Shown here: piece by piece, positions 31,970 through 41,199 of the stretch
How positions within the stretch are numbered: the first letter of the stretch is position 1
How the letters are laid out: the number at the start of each line of letters is the position of its first letter
Origin: Sphingobium sp.
GTDB lineage: Bacteria > Pseudomonadota > Alphaproteobacteria > Sphingomonadales > Sphingomonadaceae
Assembly: GCA_020446425.1 (NCBI GenBank)
Contig: JAGRES010000009.1
Coordinates: forward strand, 62,001-126,000
Direction of reading: 5' to 3'
Length of the DNA stretch: 64,000 nucleotides
Notes under the pieces: generated by a model
Databases searched by the model: none
Seen by the model: only the letters and a program-made list of their open reading frames with translations
Told to the model about the DNA's origin: nothing
Made by a program: the position numbers and the translations under genes

Positions 31970-32644
31970 ATGGATCGTAAAGCGCAGCCGGAAACCCGCG
32001 GAATTTCGCCGGTTCAGCAGCTCGTCCTCGCCAGCGCCGGAGAGCGGCGGGATCATGCCAAGCATGTGTTTATGCTGGATAATGAGTGCGCGCATATCGC
32101 CCGCCAGACGCACGAGCCGATGATGGCGCAGATCCGTCTGGCCTGGTGGCGCGATGGCCTGCGCGCGGAAAATTTATTGCCTGAGCACCGCAATGAATTG
32201 ATGGAGAATCTGCGTGGCAACGCGTTATTCGGCCAGAGCCGTGAGGCCCTGATCGCGATCATAGACGGTTGGGAGGAGCTGATCGTTGCCGATGGCGAGG
32301 ATTGGCAAGCCATGCTGCCGCGCTATGCGGAAGGGCGCGGGCAGGGGCTGTTCGCAGCGCTTTGGCCGGAGGGGCAGGGCGATATCGACGATACGGGGCA
32401 GATATGGGCCTTATGGGACCTCGCGGGGAATATTGGCGATGATGCCTTGGCTGCCATCACGGTGTCGCAGGCCCAATCCCTCGCGCAATCGGCCAGCCGG
32501 TCCAAACTCTCAGCTTTACCGCGCATGCTGCGGCAGCTCGTAATTCCAGCCATAACGGATGCATTAAACGGCAAGGGCGCGCCACGGCGCTTGACCGCAA
32601 CCCTCTATCTCCGCCTATTGCGTATCCAGCTTTTGGGCCGCTGA
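31970..32644 (+). CDS. squalene/phytoene synthase family protein, short form
   Basis: A 224-residue protein resembling the squalene/phytoene synthase fold in sphingomonads: RRDHAKHVFMLDNECAHIARQTHEPMMAQIRLAWWRDGLRA, and a later helix-rich half ending TLYLRLLRIQLLGR. The aspartate-rich DxxxD motifs that bind diphosphate in true synthases are not recognisable, so catalysis is doubtful; relatives such as NDUFAF6 are assembly factors. ATG 31970 starts the conserved part. Divergent from tadG. Function is not assigned. Confidence 0.7.
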   Translation: MDRKAQPETRGISPVQQLVLASAGERRDHAKHVFMLDNECAHIARQTHEPMMAQIRLAWWRDGLRAENLLPEHRNELMENLRGNALFGQSREALIAIIDGWEELIVADGEDWQAMLPRYAEGRGQGLFAALWPEGQGDIDDTGQIWALWDLAGNIGDDALAAITVSQAQSLAQSASRSKLSALPRMLRQLVIPAITDALNGKGAPRRLTATLYLRLLRIQLLGR

Positions 32645-32677
32645 AGCGGCCCGCGGGCGGGAAGATGAAGGCTGGTA

Positions 32678-33142
32678 ATGGATCGTTTTGTAGGCGGGGC
32701 TGTCGCCTGTTTGCTGCTGATGACTGTCGGGCTGTTCTGGTGGCAGGGGCGGGCGGAGAATGAGAGGGAAGCCCCGCCGGTGAAGGCGGCTCCAGTCGTG
32801 CCCGCGCCATTGTCCCTGCCGAAAGGGGACAGCGGTGCAATCGGGAATGCTCCGCCGATGCCGCCAGAAGCAAAGGTGGAGGACCGGGAAGCGCGGCGCT
32901 TCAACCGTTATGATATTGACCGCGATGGCATCATCACGCGCCTTGAAATGATGTCGAGCCGTACGGATGATTTCAGGAAGCTCGACAAAGACGGCAATAA
33001 CCTGCTCTCGTTCGAGGAATGGGCGGTGCGCACGTCTGACCGTTTCGCAGGTGCCGATGCCGACAAGGACAATCGGCTGACCCGCGCCGAATTCGCGACC
33101 ACGGCGGCGAAGCGGACGCCAAAACCCAAATGTAAGTGCTAG
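32678..33142 (+). CDS. EF-hand protein with N-terminal membrane anchor
   Basis: A 154-residue protein. The N-terminus is one hydrophobic helix ([18 protein letters not shown]), then a proline/alanine-rich linker, then three EF-hand-like loops at about 79-90, 103-114 and 128-139 with the D-x-D-x-D/N pattern ([37 protein letters not shown]). It is likely periplasmic and calcium-binding. The C-terminus PKCKC has two closely spaced cysteines. It overlaps the 3' end of the convergent trmFO by 4 bp. Confidence 0.8.
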   Translation: MDRFVGGAVACLLLMTVGLFWWQGRAENEREAPPVKAAPVVPAPLSLPKGDSGAIGNAPPMPPEAKVEDREARRFNRYDIDRDGIITRLEMMSSRTDDFRKLDKDGNNLLSFEEWAVRTSDRFAGADADKDNRLTRAEFATTAAKRTPKPKCKC

Positions 33143-34491
33143 GCTGTTTCCAGCAGGCTTTCCGCGCGCATCCAATCGTCAAAATCGCGGCGTGCGCGGG
33201 CGGTATAGGCGAGCTTGCGGTCTTTCTTCTTCACCCGTTCGTCGGGCGGCGGCATCAGCCCGAAATTGACGTTCATGGGCTGAAAACTGGCCGCTTCCGC
33301 ACCGCCTGTGACATGGGATAGCAGCGCGCCTAATGCCGTCGTGACTGGTGGCGGAGTGAGAGGGTGTCCAGCCAGCTCGCCAATGGCGAAGCGCGCAGCG
33401 ATCAGGCCGATGGCGGCGCTCTCTACATAGCCCTCGCATCCCGTCATCTGCCCCGCAAACCGGATATGCGGCGCGGATTTGAGGCGCAGCGTCGCGTCTA
33501 GTAGCTTGGGGCTCTGGATGAAGGTGTTGCGATGCAGCCCACCCAATCGCGCAAACTCCGCCTTTTCCAGCCCCGGTATCGTGCGGAACAGTTCGACTTG
33601 CGCCGCATGCTTCAGCTTGGTCTGGAAACCGACCATGTTGAACAGCGTGCCGAGCGCATTGTCCTGCCGCAATTGCACCACCGCATAGGGCCAGCGCCCG
33701 GTGCGCGGATTATCGAGGCCCATCGGTTTCATCGGGCCGTGCCGCAATGTTTCCGGCCCGCGCGACGCCATTACCTCTATGGGCATGCATCCCTCGAAAT
33801 AGGGTGTGTCGGTTTCCCACTGCTTGAATTCGGTCTTTGGACCATCGAGCAGGCCCTGAACGAAGGCCTGATATTGCTCTTTGTCCATCGGGCAGTTGAT
33901 ATAATCCTTGCCCTCGCCACCGCCGGGGCCGACCTTGTCCCAGCGATTGGCCATCCAGCAAATGTCCATGTCGATGCTGTCGCGGTAGACGATGGGGGCG
34001 ATCGCGTCGAAAAAAGCGAGGCTGTCCTCGCCCGTGGCGGCGCCAATACTGCTGGCCAGCGCTTCGGCGGTCAGCGGACCAGTGGCGACGATGGTCATGC
34101 CTTCATCGGGTAGCGCGTCGATGCGTTCGCGGACGATTTCGATATTGGGGTGCTCTGACAGGACTTTCGTAACGCCATCGGAGAAGATATCGCGGTCGAC
34201 GGCGAGCGCGGAGCCGGCGGGCACCTTGGCGACATCTGCCTGCGCCATGATGAGCGAACCCAGATCGCGCATTTCCTGATGCAACAGGCCGACCGCGTTT
34301 TTTTCGGCATCGTCGGAGCGGAAGCTGTTGGAGCAGACCAGCTCGGCCAGGCCGTCTGTCTGGTGCGCGGGCGTCATGTCGCCCGAGCCGCGCATCTCCG
34401 AAAGGCGCACCTTCACGCCCGCTTGCGCCAGCTGCCATGCGGCCTCCGATCCGGCCATGCCGCCGCCGATGATGTGGATGGTGTGCGTCAT
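33139..34491 (-). CDS. trmFO: tRNA m5U54 methyltransferase TrmFO (FAD/folate-dependent)
   Basis: TrmFO transfers a methylene group from folate to U54 of tRNA, using FAD; 450 residues. The N-terminus is the flavin-binding [17 protein letters not shown]. It continues with [39 protein letters not shown], the characteristic [25 protein letters not shown] and [23 protein letters not shown] 34491 is chosen over 34536. Part of the minus-strand set gyrA, DUF952, trmFO. Confidence 0.95.
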   Translation of the reverse strand: MTHTIHIIGGGMAGSEAAWQLAQAGVKVRLSEMRGSGDMTPAHQTDGLAELVCSNSFRSDDAEKNAVGLLHQEMRDLGSLIMAQADVAKVPAGSALAVDRDIFSDGVTKVLSEHPNIEIVRERIDALPDEGMTIVATGPLTAEALASSIGAATGEDSLAFFDAIAPIVYRDSIDMDICWMANRWDKVGPGGGEGKDYINCPMDKEQYQAFVQGLLDGPKTEFKQWETDTPYFEGCMPIEVMASRGPETLRHGPMKPMGLDNPRTGRWPYAVVQLRQDNALGTLFNMVGFQTKLKHAAQVELFRTIPGLEKAEFARLGGLHRNTFIQSPKLLDATLRLKSAPHIRFAGQMTGCEGYVESAAIGLIAARFAIGELAGHPLTPPPVTTALGALLSHVTGGAEAASFQPMNVNFGLMPPPDERVKKKDRKLAYTARARRDFDDWMRAESLLETA

Positions 34492-34495
34492 TGTT

Positions 34496-34843
34496 TCAGA
34501 AACCCGCCGGGAAAATATGCTTGTCGTCAGAGCCAAGGCGTAACTTGGCTTTGGTCGTGACAGCGCTCATCGGGATCGGGCCATAAACATGCGGGAACAA
34601 CGCCTCACCGCGCGACAGCTCCCATTTCACGGCATCGCCCAGTGCAGCAAGGTCGATCATCGCGAGGATCAGGTCATCCTGCCCGGCAAAATGCTTCGCC
34701 GCCGTCTCTGCCACCTGATCGCGCGCGGAGAGGTGAATATAGCCATCGGCCAGATCAACCGGCGCACCGGTGAAAATATCATCGGCGCGCCATTGTTCCC
34801 ATTGATCGCGGGTCAGTATCTTGAACGCGAAAAGCTCGGTCAT
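34496..34843 (-). CDS. DUF952 domain protein
   Basis: A 115-residue protein of the DUF952 family: [60 protein letters not shown] and [16 protein letters not shown]. The family is related in fold to ADP-ribosyl-handling enzymes, but its role is unproven. Its ATG overlaps the gyrA stop by 4 bp and it ends 4 bp before trmFO, so all three are one transcript. Confidence 0.88.
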   Translation of the reverse strand: MTELFAFKILTRDQWEQWRADDIFTGAPVDLADGYIHLSARDQVAETAAKHFAGQDDLILAMIDLAALGDAVKWELSRGEALFPHVYGPIPMSAVTTKAKLRLGSDDKHIFPAGF

Positions 34844-37542
34844 TCTTCGCTGGCGGGTACTTCGCCGGTTTCATCTTCCTCGCCGCTTTCCTCAATCTTG
34901 GCCGCGGAGACGACATGCTCGTTTTCCGCGACATTGAACAGGCGCACACCCGCAGATCCGCGTCCGATGACACGCATGCTGTCCAGCCCCATGCGGATCA
35001 GCTTGGCCTGATCCGTCACCAGCATGAGCTGATGCTCCTTGGTGGCGGGGAAGCTGGCAACGACCGGGCCGTTGCGCTTGATGTTGTCGATATTGGTGAT
35101 GCCCTGACCGCCGCGGCCGGTGCGGCGATATTCATAGGCGGAGCTGATCTTGCCGTAACCGTTGGAGCAAACGGTGAGGATGAACTGCTCCTTCTCCGCC
35201 ATTTCCGCGAACCGCTCTGGCGCCAGGTCAGGCTCGCCTTCCTTTTCGGCCTTCCATGGAGCAAAGCGCAGATAGGCTTCACGCTCTTCCCCGTCGGTGC
35301 CGACCCGATGCAGGATCGAGAGCGAAATCACGCGGTCATCGCCTTTCAGGGTCATACCGCGCACACCGGTCGAGGTGCGGCTCTGGAATTCGCGTACATC
35401 CGTCGCGGCGAAGCGGATCGCCTTGCCATTGCGGGTGGCAAGCAGCACATCGTCGCTTTCGGTCAGCAGATGCACGCCGATCAGATAGTCGTCGCTGTCT
35501 TCATCGAAGCGCATGGCGATCTTGCCGTTGGACGGAATGTTGGTGAATGCATCCATGCTGTTGCGGCGTACCGTGCCGTTGGCGGTCGCAAACATGACGT
35601 GCAGGTCCGCCCAGCTCTCTTCGTCCTCCGGCAACGCAAGGATCGTCTGGATAGTCTCGCCTTCGGCCAGTGGCAGCAGGTTGACCATAGGCCGCCCGCG
35701 CGTGGCCGGGCCGCCTTCGGGTAGGCGCCACACCTTCATGCGATAGACCTTGCCGGCCGTGGAGAAGAACAGCACGGGCGTGTGGGTGGACGTGACGAAC
35801 AGTTCGGTGACCGCATCCTCGTCCTTGGTCGCCATGCCCGCGCGTCCCTTGCCGCCACGCCCTTGCGCGCGGAAGCTGTCGAGCGGCGTGCGTTTGATAT
35901 AGCCCTGCATCGTGACGGTGACGACCATGTCTTCCCGCTCGATCAGGTCCTCGTCCTCAATCCCGTCGGCGGCAGGGGCGAGCGTAGATTTGCGCGGTGT
36001 TGCGAACTCGGATTCGATTGCCTCGAACTCTTCGCGCATCACGCCATAGAGCTTGGCGCGGTCGCCCAGGATCGAGAGATATTCCTCGATATTGACGGCA
36101 AGCGCCTGCAACTCGTTGCCGATCTCGTCGCGGCCCAGCGCGGTCAGGCGATGCAAACGCAGGTCGAGGATCGCGCGTACCTGCGTCTCGGTCATACGAT
36201 AGGTGTCGCCCTCGATTTCGGTCTCAATCGCTTCGACCAGGCGGATATAGGGCGCGATCTCCGCTACCGGCCATTCGCGGGCCAGCAGTTTTTCGCGGGC
36301 ATCAACAGGGCTGGAGCTACCGCGGATTATGCGTACCACTTCATCGAGATTGGTGACGGCGAGCACGAGCCCGAGCAATATATGCGCCCGCTCGCGCGCC
36401 TTGTTCAGCTCATATTTGGTTCGGCGGGTGATAACCTCTTCGCGGAAGCGGATGAAGGCATCAATAATGTCCTTGAGGTTGAGCAGTTCGGGGCGTCCGC
36501 CGCGGATAGCCAGCATATTGGCCGGAAAGCTGGATTGCGCCGGGGTATGGCGCCAGAGCTGATTGAGCACCACTTCGGGCGTTGCATCGCGCTTGAGGTC
36601 GATGACGATACGTACGCCCTCACGGCTGGATTCGTCGCGAATGTCAGAAACGCCCTCGATACGCGGGGGCTCACTACCAACCTTCTTCGCTGCTTCGGCG
36701 ATCTTTTCGACCAGCCCGGCCTTGCCGACCTGAAAGGGAATCTCGGTAAGGACGATGGACCGGCGGTCGCCACGCCCTTCCTCGATTTCATGACGTGAGC
36801 GCATGATGATCGAGCCGCGTCCGGTCGAATAGGCGCTGCGTACGCCCGATTGGCCAAGGATCAACGCGCCGGTCGGGAAATCCGGTGCAGGCACGATCTC
36901 CATCAGCTCTTCCATGCTGATGACCGGGTTTTCGATGGTGGCGATGCAGGCGCGCAGCACTTCGCCCAGATTATGCGGCGGCACATTGGTTGCCATGCCG
37001 ACCGCGATACCGCCCGCGCCATTGACCAGCAGGTTCGGGAAGCGCGCAGGCAGTACCTGCGGCTCCTGTTCGGACGCGTCATAGTTCGGCGTGAAATCGA
37101 CCGTGTCCTTCTCAAGGTCGTCGAGTAGGGCATTGGCCACCTTGGCAAGGCGCGCCTCGGTGTAACGCATGGCCGCCGGAGCGTCCGGGTCCATTGATCC
37201 GAAATTGCCCTGGCCGTCGATCAGAGGCACGCGCATCGACCAGTCCTGCGTCATGCGCGCCAGCGCATCGTATATCGAGCTGTCGCCGTGCGGGTGATAT
37301 TTACCCATGACGTCGCCGACGATGCGGGCTGACTTGCGATAGGGCTTGCCCGCGACAAAGCCCTGTTCATGCGCGCCAAAGAGGATGCGCCGGTGAACGG
37401 GTTTCAGGCCGTCGCGCACATCGGGCAATGCACGCGAGACGATGACGGACATGGCATAGTCGAGATAGCTCGACTTCATCTCGTCGACGATGTCGATGGG
37501 GCTGATATCGGAAGGTTCGGCGAGGGCTGTCTCGTCGGTCAA
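34840..37542 (-). CDS. gyrA: DNA gyrase subunit A
   Basis: Gyrase A, 900 residues, the breakage-reunion subunit that introduces negative supercoils with GyrB. Seen: [29 protein letters not shown], the quinolone region [15 protein letters not shown] with Ser and Asp at the positions of E. coli 83 and 87 (wild-type-like), the catalytic Tyr in MRYTEARL, the GyrA box [10 protein letters not shown], and six C-terminal beta-pinwheel blades. An acidic tail ends [17 protein letters not shown]. The start codon is TTG (37542), with only a weak GAGAG upstream. Operon with DUF952 and trmFO. Confidence 0.97.
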   Translation of the reverse strand: MTDETALAEPSDISPIDIVDEMKSSYLDYAMSVIVSRALPDVRDGLKPVHRRILFGAHEQGFVAGKPYRKSARIVGDVMGKYHPHGDSSIYDALARMTQDWSMRVPLIDGQGNFGSMDPDAPAAMRYTEARLAKVANALLDDLEKDTVDFTPNYDASEQEPQVLPARFPNLLVNGAGGIAVGMATNVPPHNLGEVLRACIATIENPVISMEELMEIVPAPDFPTGALILGQSGVRSAYSTGRGSIIMRSRHEIEEGRGDRRSIVLTEIPFQVGKAGLVEKIAEAAKKVGSEPPRIEGVSDIRDESSREGVRIVIDLKRDATPEVVLNQLWRHTPAQSSFPANMLAIRGGRPELLNLKDIIDAFIRFREEVITRRTKYELNKARERAHILLGLVLAVTNLDEVVRIIRGSSSPVDAREKLLAREWPVAEIAPYIRLVEAIETEIEGDTYRMTETQVRAILDLRLHRLTALGRDEIGNELQALAVNIEEYLSILGDRAKLYGVMREEFEAIESEFATPRKSTLAPAADGIEDEDLIEREDMVVTVTMQGYIKRTPLDSFRAQGRGGKGRAGMATKDEDAVTELFVTSTHTPVLFFSTAGKVYRMKVWRLPEGGPATRGRPMVNLLPLAEGETIQTILALPEDEESWADLHVMFATANGTVRRNSMDAFTNIPSNGKIAMRFDEDSDDYLIGVHLLTESDDVLLATRNGKAIRFAATDVREFQSRTSTGVRGMTLKGDDRVISLSILHRVGTDGEEREAYLRFAPWKAEKEGEPDLAPERFAEMAEKEQFILTVCSNGYGKISSAYEYRRTGRGGQGITNIDNIKRNGPVVASFPATKEHQLMLVTDQAKLIRMGLDSMRVIGRGSAGVRLFNVAENEHVVSAAKIEESGEEDETGEVPASEE

Positions 37543-37847
37543 GGCGACTCTCTTTTCGGCGTGTGGTTGTTACAGATTGAAGGCACCTCCTACCCACTTA
37601 GGGCGGGCCTGTCACCCCTCGCGCGCGCGTACGCACGCGCGCGTAGAAAAAACACCGGAAAATGGCGTTCAAACGCCGTATATCGGCGGTGAAATCATAA
37701 AGGGGCCATGACAAAAAGGTTAACAGCGGCTATAGCCGCCCCCGTTCAACGCCCATTCACACCGCCTTTGCTAGGTGCTGCTTGCATACGCAAGGGCTTT
37801 ATGCCGACATGAAAATTTACGTAGAAGGTTTATAGGAGAATAGAATT
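37543..37847. other. intergenic region between gyrA and the TPR gene (305 bp)
   Basis: The divergent promoter region of gyrA (minus) and the first TPR gene (plus). It holds an alternating purine-pyrimidine tract (37620-37645), a GGCGT/ACGCC hairpin near 37664-37678, a GCGGCTATAGCCGC palindrome, and a TAGGAG ribosome site before 37848. A 34-codon ORF (37708-37812, after AAAGGGG) is possible but not convincing. Confidence 0.6.
37620..37645. promoter_or_regulatory. 26-nt alternating purine-pyrimidine tract upstream of gyrA
   Basis: An uninterrupted purine-pyrimidine alternation, mostly CG steps, that also forms a perfect inverted repeat (arms CGCGCGCGT / ACGCGCGCG, centre ACGC). Such DNA can become Z-form or a cruciform under negative supercoiling. 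It lies about 75-100 bp upstream of the gyrA start. Confidence 0.6.
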
Positions 37848-39152
37848 ATGCGTTTTGTTTCGCCGGTCGCACTTGGTTTGATGCTGGCTTTGGGAAGCGC
37901 CTCTTTCGGGGTGGCGGTGCCTGCCGCTGTCGCCAAGGAAAAGGCTTCCAAGGCGCCGAAACTCAAATTGTCGTCGGGATTCCTGCCTTTGGCCCAGAAA
38001 GCCAGTGAGGCAATCAACAAGAAGGATGTCGAAACCTCCAAGGCCGCATTGGCTGCCGCCGAAGCTGGCGCCGTCAGTAACGACGACAAATATCAATATT
38101 ACAGCCTGCTGCTGAATTACAGCATCATGGCGAATGATGCCGCGGTGCAGGGCAAGGCTTTGAAGGGCATGCTCGATACCGGGCTTGTCCCGGCTGATCA
38201 GGCAGGCCAGTTCAATACGATCGTTGCGAACAGCGCTATCAACGCCAAGGATTATGATACTGCTATCGCCTATGGCGAGAAGGCTCGCGCGCTCGGCTAC
38301 AAGCCGGAGCAGGTATCGCCCATTCTGGCCCAGGCTATCTGGGGTAAGGCAGGGAACGACAAGGCGCAGGTGCTTCGTGGCCTTGAGGTTTTCAAGGAAG
38401 GCATCGACGCAATGAAGGCGTCGGGTCAGGCCGCGCCGGCACAATGGTATCAGGTCGGTGTTTCCAAGGCCGCTGCGGTAGATTCCATGCCGCATCTCAA
38501 GCAGTGGGCAGCGATGGCTTATGACGCCCAGCCCAGCGGAGAAAATCTGCGTACTATTTTACGCGTGTTTCAGCGCGAAAACCCGACGATGAGCAACCGT
38601 GAAAACCTGGATCTGCTGCGCCTGATGCACGTGTCGGGCGGTCTGGCTCTCAAACCGGATTTTACCGAATATGCGGAGATGGCATTTAAGGGTGGCCTGT
38701 ATGGCGAGGTGAAGGCCGCGCTCGATGAGGGACGTTCCAAGGGAGTCCTGAGCACCAGCGACGGCGCCGATTTCTATTCGGTCGCCAGCCAGCGCATGGC
38801 GGGCGACAAGGCGTCGCTGGGCAGTGCAGAGCGTGATGCGGCGAAGTCGTCCACCGGCAAGATCGCCAGTGCGACTGCGGATGCCTATTTTGGCTATGGC
38901 GATTATGCCAAGGCGGTTTCCCTGTTCGAGCTTGCCCTGCAGAAGGGCGGCATTGATACGGATGAGGTCAACACACGCCTGGGCATCGCCAAGGCAATGG
39001 CGGGGGATACTGCTGGCGCTAAGGCGGCGCTTGCCAAAGTCACCACGGGCACGCGTGGCGGCATCGCCAAGATGTGGACCGATTATCTGAACAAGAAATC
39101 GGCCGCGTCGGCTGCCGCAGCTCCTGCGGAGGCCGCTACTCCCGCAAGCTGA
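37848..39152 (+). CDS. secreted TPR-like protein (tandem paralogue A)
   Basis: A 434-residue protein with a signal peptide (MRFVSPVALGLMLALGSASFGVAVPAAVA) and an all-helical, TPR-like body: LPLAQKASEAINKKDVETSKAALAAAEAGA, INAKDYDTAIAYGEKARALGYK, and near the end YAKAVSLFELALQKGGIDTDEVNTRLGIAKAMAGDTAGAKAALAKV. The tail is alanine-rich. The next gene is a diverged copy in the same order, so the pair arose by duplication. Likely a periplasmic protein-interaction factor; no enzyme motif. TAGGAG precedes the ATG. A terminator follows. Confidence 0.75.
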   Translation: MRFVSPVALGLMLALGSASFGVAVPAAVAKEKASKAPKLKLSSGFLPLAQKASEAINKKDVETSKAALAAAEAGAVSNDDKYQYYSLLLNYSIMANDAAVQGKALKGMLDTGLVPADQAGQFNTIVANSAINAKDYDTAIAYGEKARALGYKPEQVSPILAQAIWGKAGNDKAQVLRGLEVFKEGIDAMKASGQAAPAQWYQVGVSKAAAVDSMPHLKQWAAMAYDAQPSGENLRTILRVFQRENPTMSNRENLDLLRLMHVSGGLALKPDFTEYAEMAFKGGLYGEVKAALDEGRSKGVLSTSDGADFYSVASQRMAGDKASLGSAERDAAKSSTGKIASATADAYFGYGDYAKAVSLFELALQKGGIDTDEVNTRLGIAKAMAGDTAGAKAALAKVTTGTRGGIAKMWTDYLNKKSAASAAAAPAEAATPAS

Positions 39153-39175
39153 GCCTAAATATCGGTCAATTGAAG

Positions 39176-39207
39176 TGGGCGGCTATATCCTGGCCGCCCA
39201 TTTTTTT
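39176..39207 (+). terminator. intrinsic terminator after TPR gene A
   Basis: Stem TGGGCGGC / GCCGCCCA with a 9-nt loop, followed by TTTTTTT at 39201-39207. It lies 23 bp past the stop of the first TPR gene and separates it from the paralogue at 39257. Confidence 0.88.
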
Positions 39208-39256
39208 GTAAATGAACCCATTATGGGCGGAGCGCTCAATGGGAAGAGGAACCCTT

Positions 39257-40525
39257 ATGAAGATATGGCGCATTGGCGCCCTGATGGCCGCATCTGCTGG
39301 TGCTGCTATTACGGCTGGCGTCGCATATGCGGATCAATCCTATTCGGCTGATAAAAAGTTCAGGGAAATGGCCGACGCTGCGCAATCACGCCTGAGCAGC
39401 GGTGATATGGCGGGCGCAGCGGGATATATCGCGGCACTTGCTCCCGATACTCCGTTCGAGAAATATCTGGCGTCGTCGCTGGCGTTTGAGCTGGCCGTCA
39501 AGAAGAACGATATCGTTACGCAGCGCAGTGCCATTGCAACCGTGCTCGAAAGCGGTGGAGTGCCGCAAAATGAGTTGGGACGGCTCAACTTTATCGCCGG
39601 TTATCTCAGCTACCAGACCGGCGCGATCGACAATGCTATTGTCTATCTAACCCGCGCGCGCGAGCAGAAGCTGGCCGATCCCAAGGCTTCGCTGATGCTG
39701 GCGGAATGCTATGTCCGGCGGCGCAAGCTGGATATGGCTTCGCAAATTCTTGGCGAGACGATCAACGCGCAGAGGCAGGCGGGGCAGCCGGTTCCCGCCG
39801 CCTGGTACGACAGGGCGGCATCTATCGCCCAGCAACGCAAGGACTGGACCGCAGTATCCTATTACGGAGCCGCCAAGCTGGAGGCGCTGAAGCCGATGAG
39901 CGCCGCCGAATGGCGTACGGGGCTTGTATCGTTCCTGTCCGGCGCGCGTCTCGACAAGGAAGCGGAGCTCGATCTCTACCGCTTGCAGGCGGCAACGGGC
40001 GCACTGGCAAGCGAGCGTGATTATCAGGGATATGCAACCCTGGCGGCGGGGCAGGGATATCCGGCGGAAGCCCGCACGATCATTGAAACCGGCCAATCGA
40101 GCGGCAAGCTTTCCTCGAGAGATACCGTAACCTCCGCGCTGATGCGTAGCCTGCGCAGCAAGGCAGTCGTGCACCTCGCCTCGATCAAAGGGTTGCCGGG
40201 CAAGGCATCGTCAATGAGCAGCGCAGCGAAAGCCGCTCAGAATGGCGATAACCTGCTGGCCAACAGCCAGTTCGCCGAGGCTGTTCCCTATTATCGTACG
40301 GCTCTGGACAAGGGTGGCGTTGACAAGGACCGCGTGTTCACGCGCCTGGGCATAGCCCTGGCCCGATCCGGCGATATGACCGGAGCGGAACAGGCGCTGG
40401 CGCAGGCTAAGGGCGGATGGGGGCAGGTGGCCGCTTATTGGCTGGCCTGGGTTAATGCGCACGGCAGCACGAGCGCCCAGGCATCGGTTAGTGGCGGTAC
40501 TGCGGAGGCGCCACCGTCCAGTTGA
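39257..40525 (+). CDS. secreted TPR-like protein (tandem paralogue B)
   Basis: A 422-residue protein with a signal peptide (MKIWRIGALMAASAGAAITAGVAYA) and a TPR-like helical body. Its C-terminal part FAEAVPYYRTALDKGGVDKDRVFTRLGIALARSGDMTGAEQALAQAKGG aligns with the end of the preceding gene, while the rest is weakly similar. GGGAAGAGGA lies upstream; the longer frame from 39212 begins inside the terminator region, so ATG 39257 is preferred. The terminator in between gives separate transcripts. Function unknown. Confidence 0.75.
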   Translation: MKIWRIGALMAASAGAAITAGVAYADQSYSADKKFREMADAAQSRLSSGDMAGAAGYIAALAPDTPFEKYLASSLAFELAVKKNDIVTQRSAIATVLESGGVPQNELGRLNFIAGYLSYQTGAIDNAIVYLTRAREQKLADPKASLMLAECYVRRRKLDMASQILGETINAQRQAGQPVPAAWYDRAASIAQQRKDWTAVSYYGAAKLEALKPMSAAEWRTGLVSFLSGARLDKEAELDLYRLQAATGALASERDYQGYATLAAGQGYPAEARTIIETGQSSGKLSSRDTVTSALMRSLRSKAVVHLASIKGLPGKASSMSSAAKAAQNGDNLLANSQFAEAVPYYRTALDKGGVDKDRVFTRLGIALARSGDMTGAEQALAQAKGGWGQVAAYWLAWVNAHGSTSAQASVSGGTAEAPPSS

Positions 40526-40554
40526 TCGGAGCGGATCATGGCATGGACGGCGGT

Positions 40555-41025
40555 TCAGCCGACAGGAATACCGATTTCGTTTTTCGAGGTGCGAATCGTC
40601 AGGGATGTTTTGACGCTCTCGACATTAGGCGCGGACGTAAGGTGCGTTGTCAGGAATTGCTGAAAACTCTGAAGATCGCGCGCTACAATCTTGAGAAGAA
40701 AGTCAATTTCTCCATTCAGCATGTGGCATTCCCGTACTTCGGCCAGCGTTGCGACGTGATCCTCGAAGTTCTTTAGATCGCTTTCCGCCTGGCTTTTCAG
40801 GCTGACCATCGCGAATACGGTGATGGTATAGCCCAGCGCCGCGCCGTTAAGCGCCGCATGATAGGCCTGAATATAGCCGCCATCTTCCAGTGCCCGGACA
40901 CGGCGCAGACATGGTGGTGCCGTAAGCCCTACTTTCCGTGCCAGTTCCACGTTGCTGATGCGCCCGTCGGATTGCAATATGGCCAGAATCGCCCGGTCGA
41001 TCTCGTCAAGTGCGTCGCCAGCCAT
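40555..41025 (-). CDS. Lrp/AsnC family transcriptional regulator
   Basis: A 156-residue Lrp-type regulator: N-terminal helix-turn-helix LDEIDRAILAILQSDGRISNVELARKVGLTAPPCLRRVRALEDGGYIQ, then the RAM ligand-binding domain (ECHMLNGEIDFLLKIVARDLQSFQQFLTTHL). It may sense an amino acid. The longer frame to 41151 is not conserved; ATG 41025 fits the family. Convergent with TPR gene B; a short A/T-rich promoter region separates it from the histidine kinase gene. Confidence 0.93.
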   Translation of the reverse strand: MAGDALDEIDRAILAILQSDGRISNVELARKVGLTAPPCLRRVRALEDGGYIQAYHAALNGAALGYTITVFAMVSLKSQAESDLKNFEDHVATLAEVRECHMLNGEIDFLLKIVARDLQSFQQFLTTHLTSAPNVESVKTSLTIRTSKNEIGIPVG

Positions 41026-41199
41026 CTGGATAATATCCTTTCTCGAACTTGCGAATAACCATAATATTATTTCAATGCAATGCAACCGTCCCACTATGCG
41101 ACGATAACCATATTGGCCGATAACACCCCTTTTCCTGCAGCTGCGAAACACGTAAACCGGATTAAATTCTTAACAAAAGATTCACCGAATTGTTGCCCG

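Noticed and set aside
37708-37812. 34-codon frame with AAAGGGG upstream, ahead of TPR gene A
   Set aside because: Codes for proline/alanine-rich text without a clear feature; kept only as a weak possibility.
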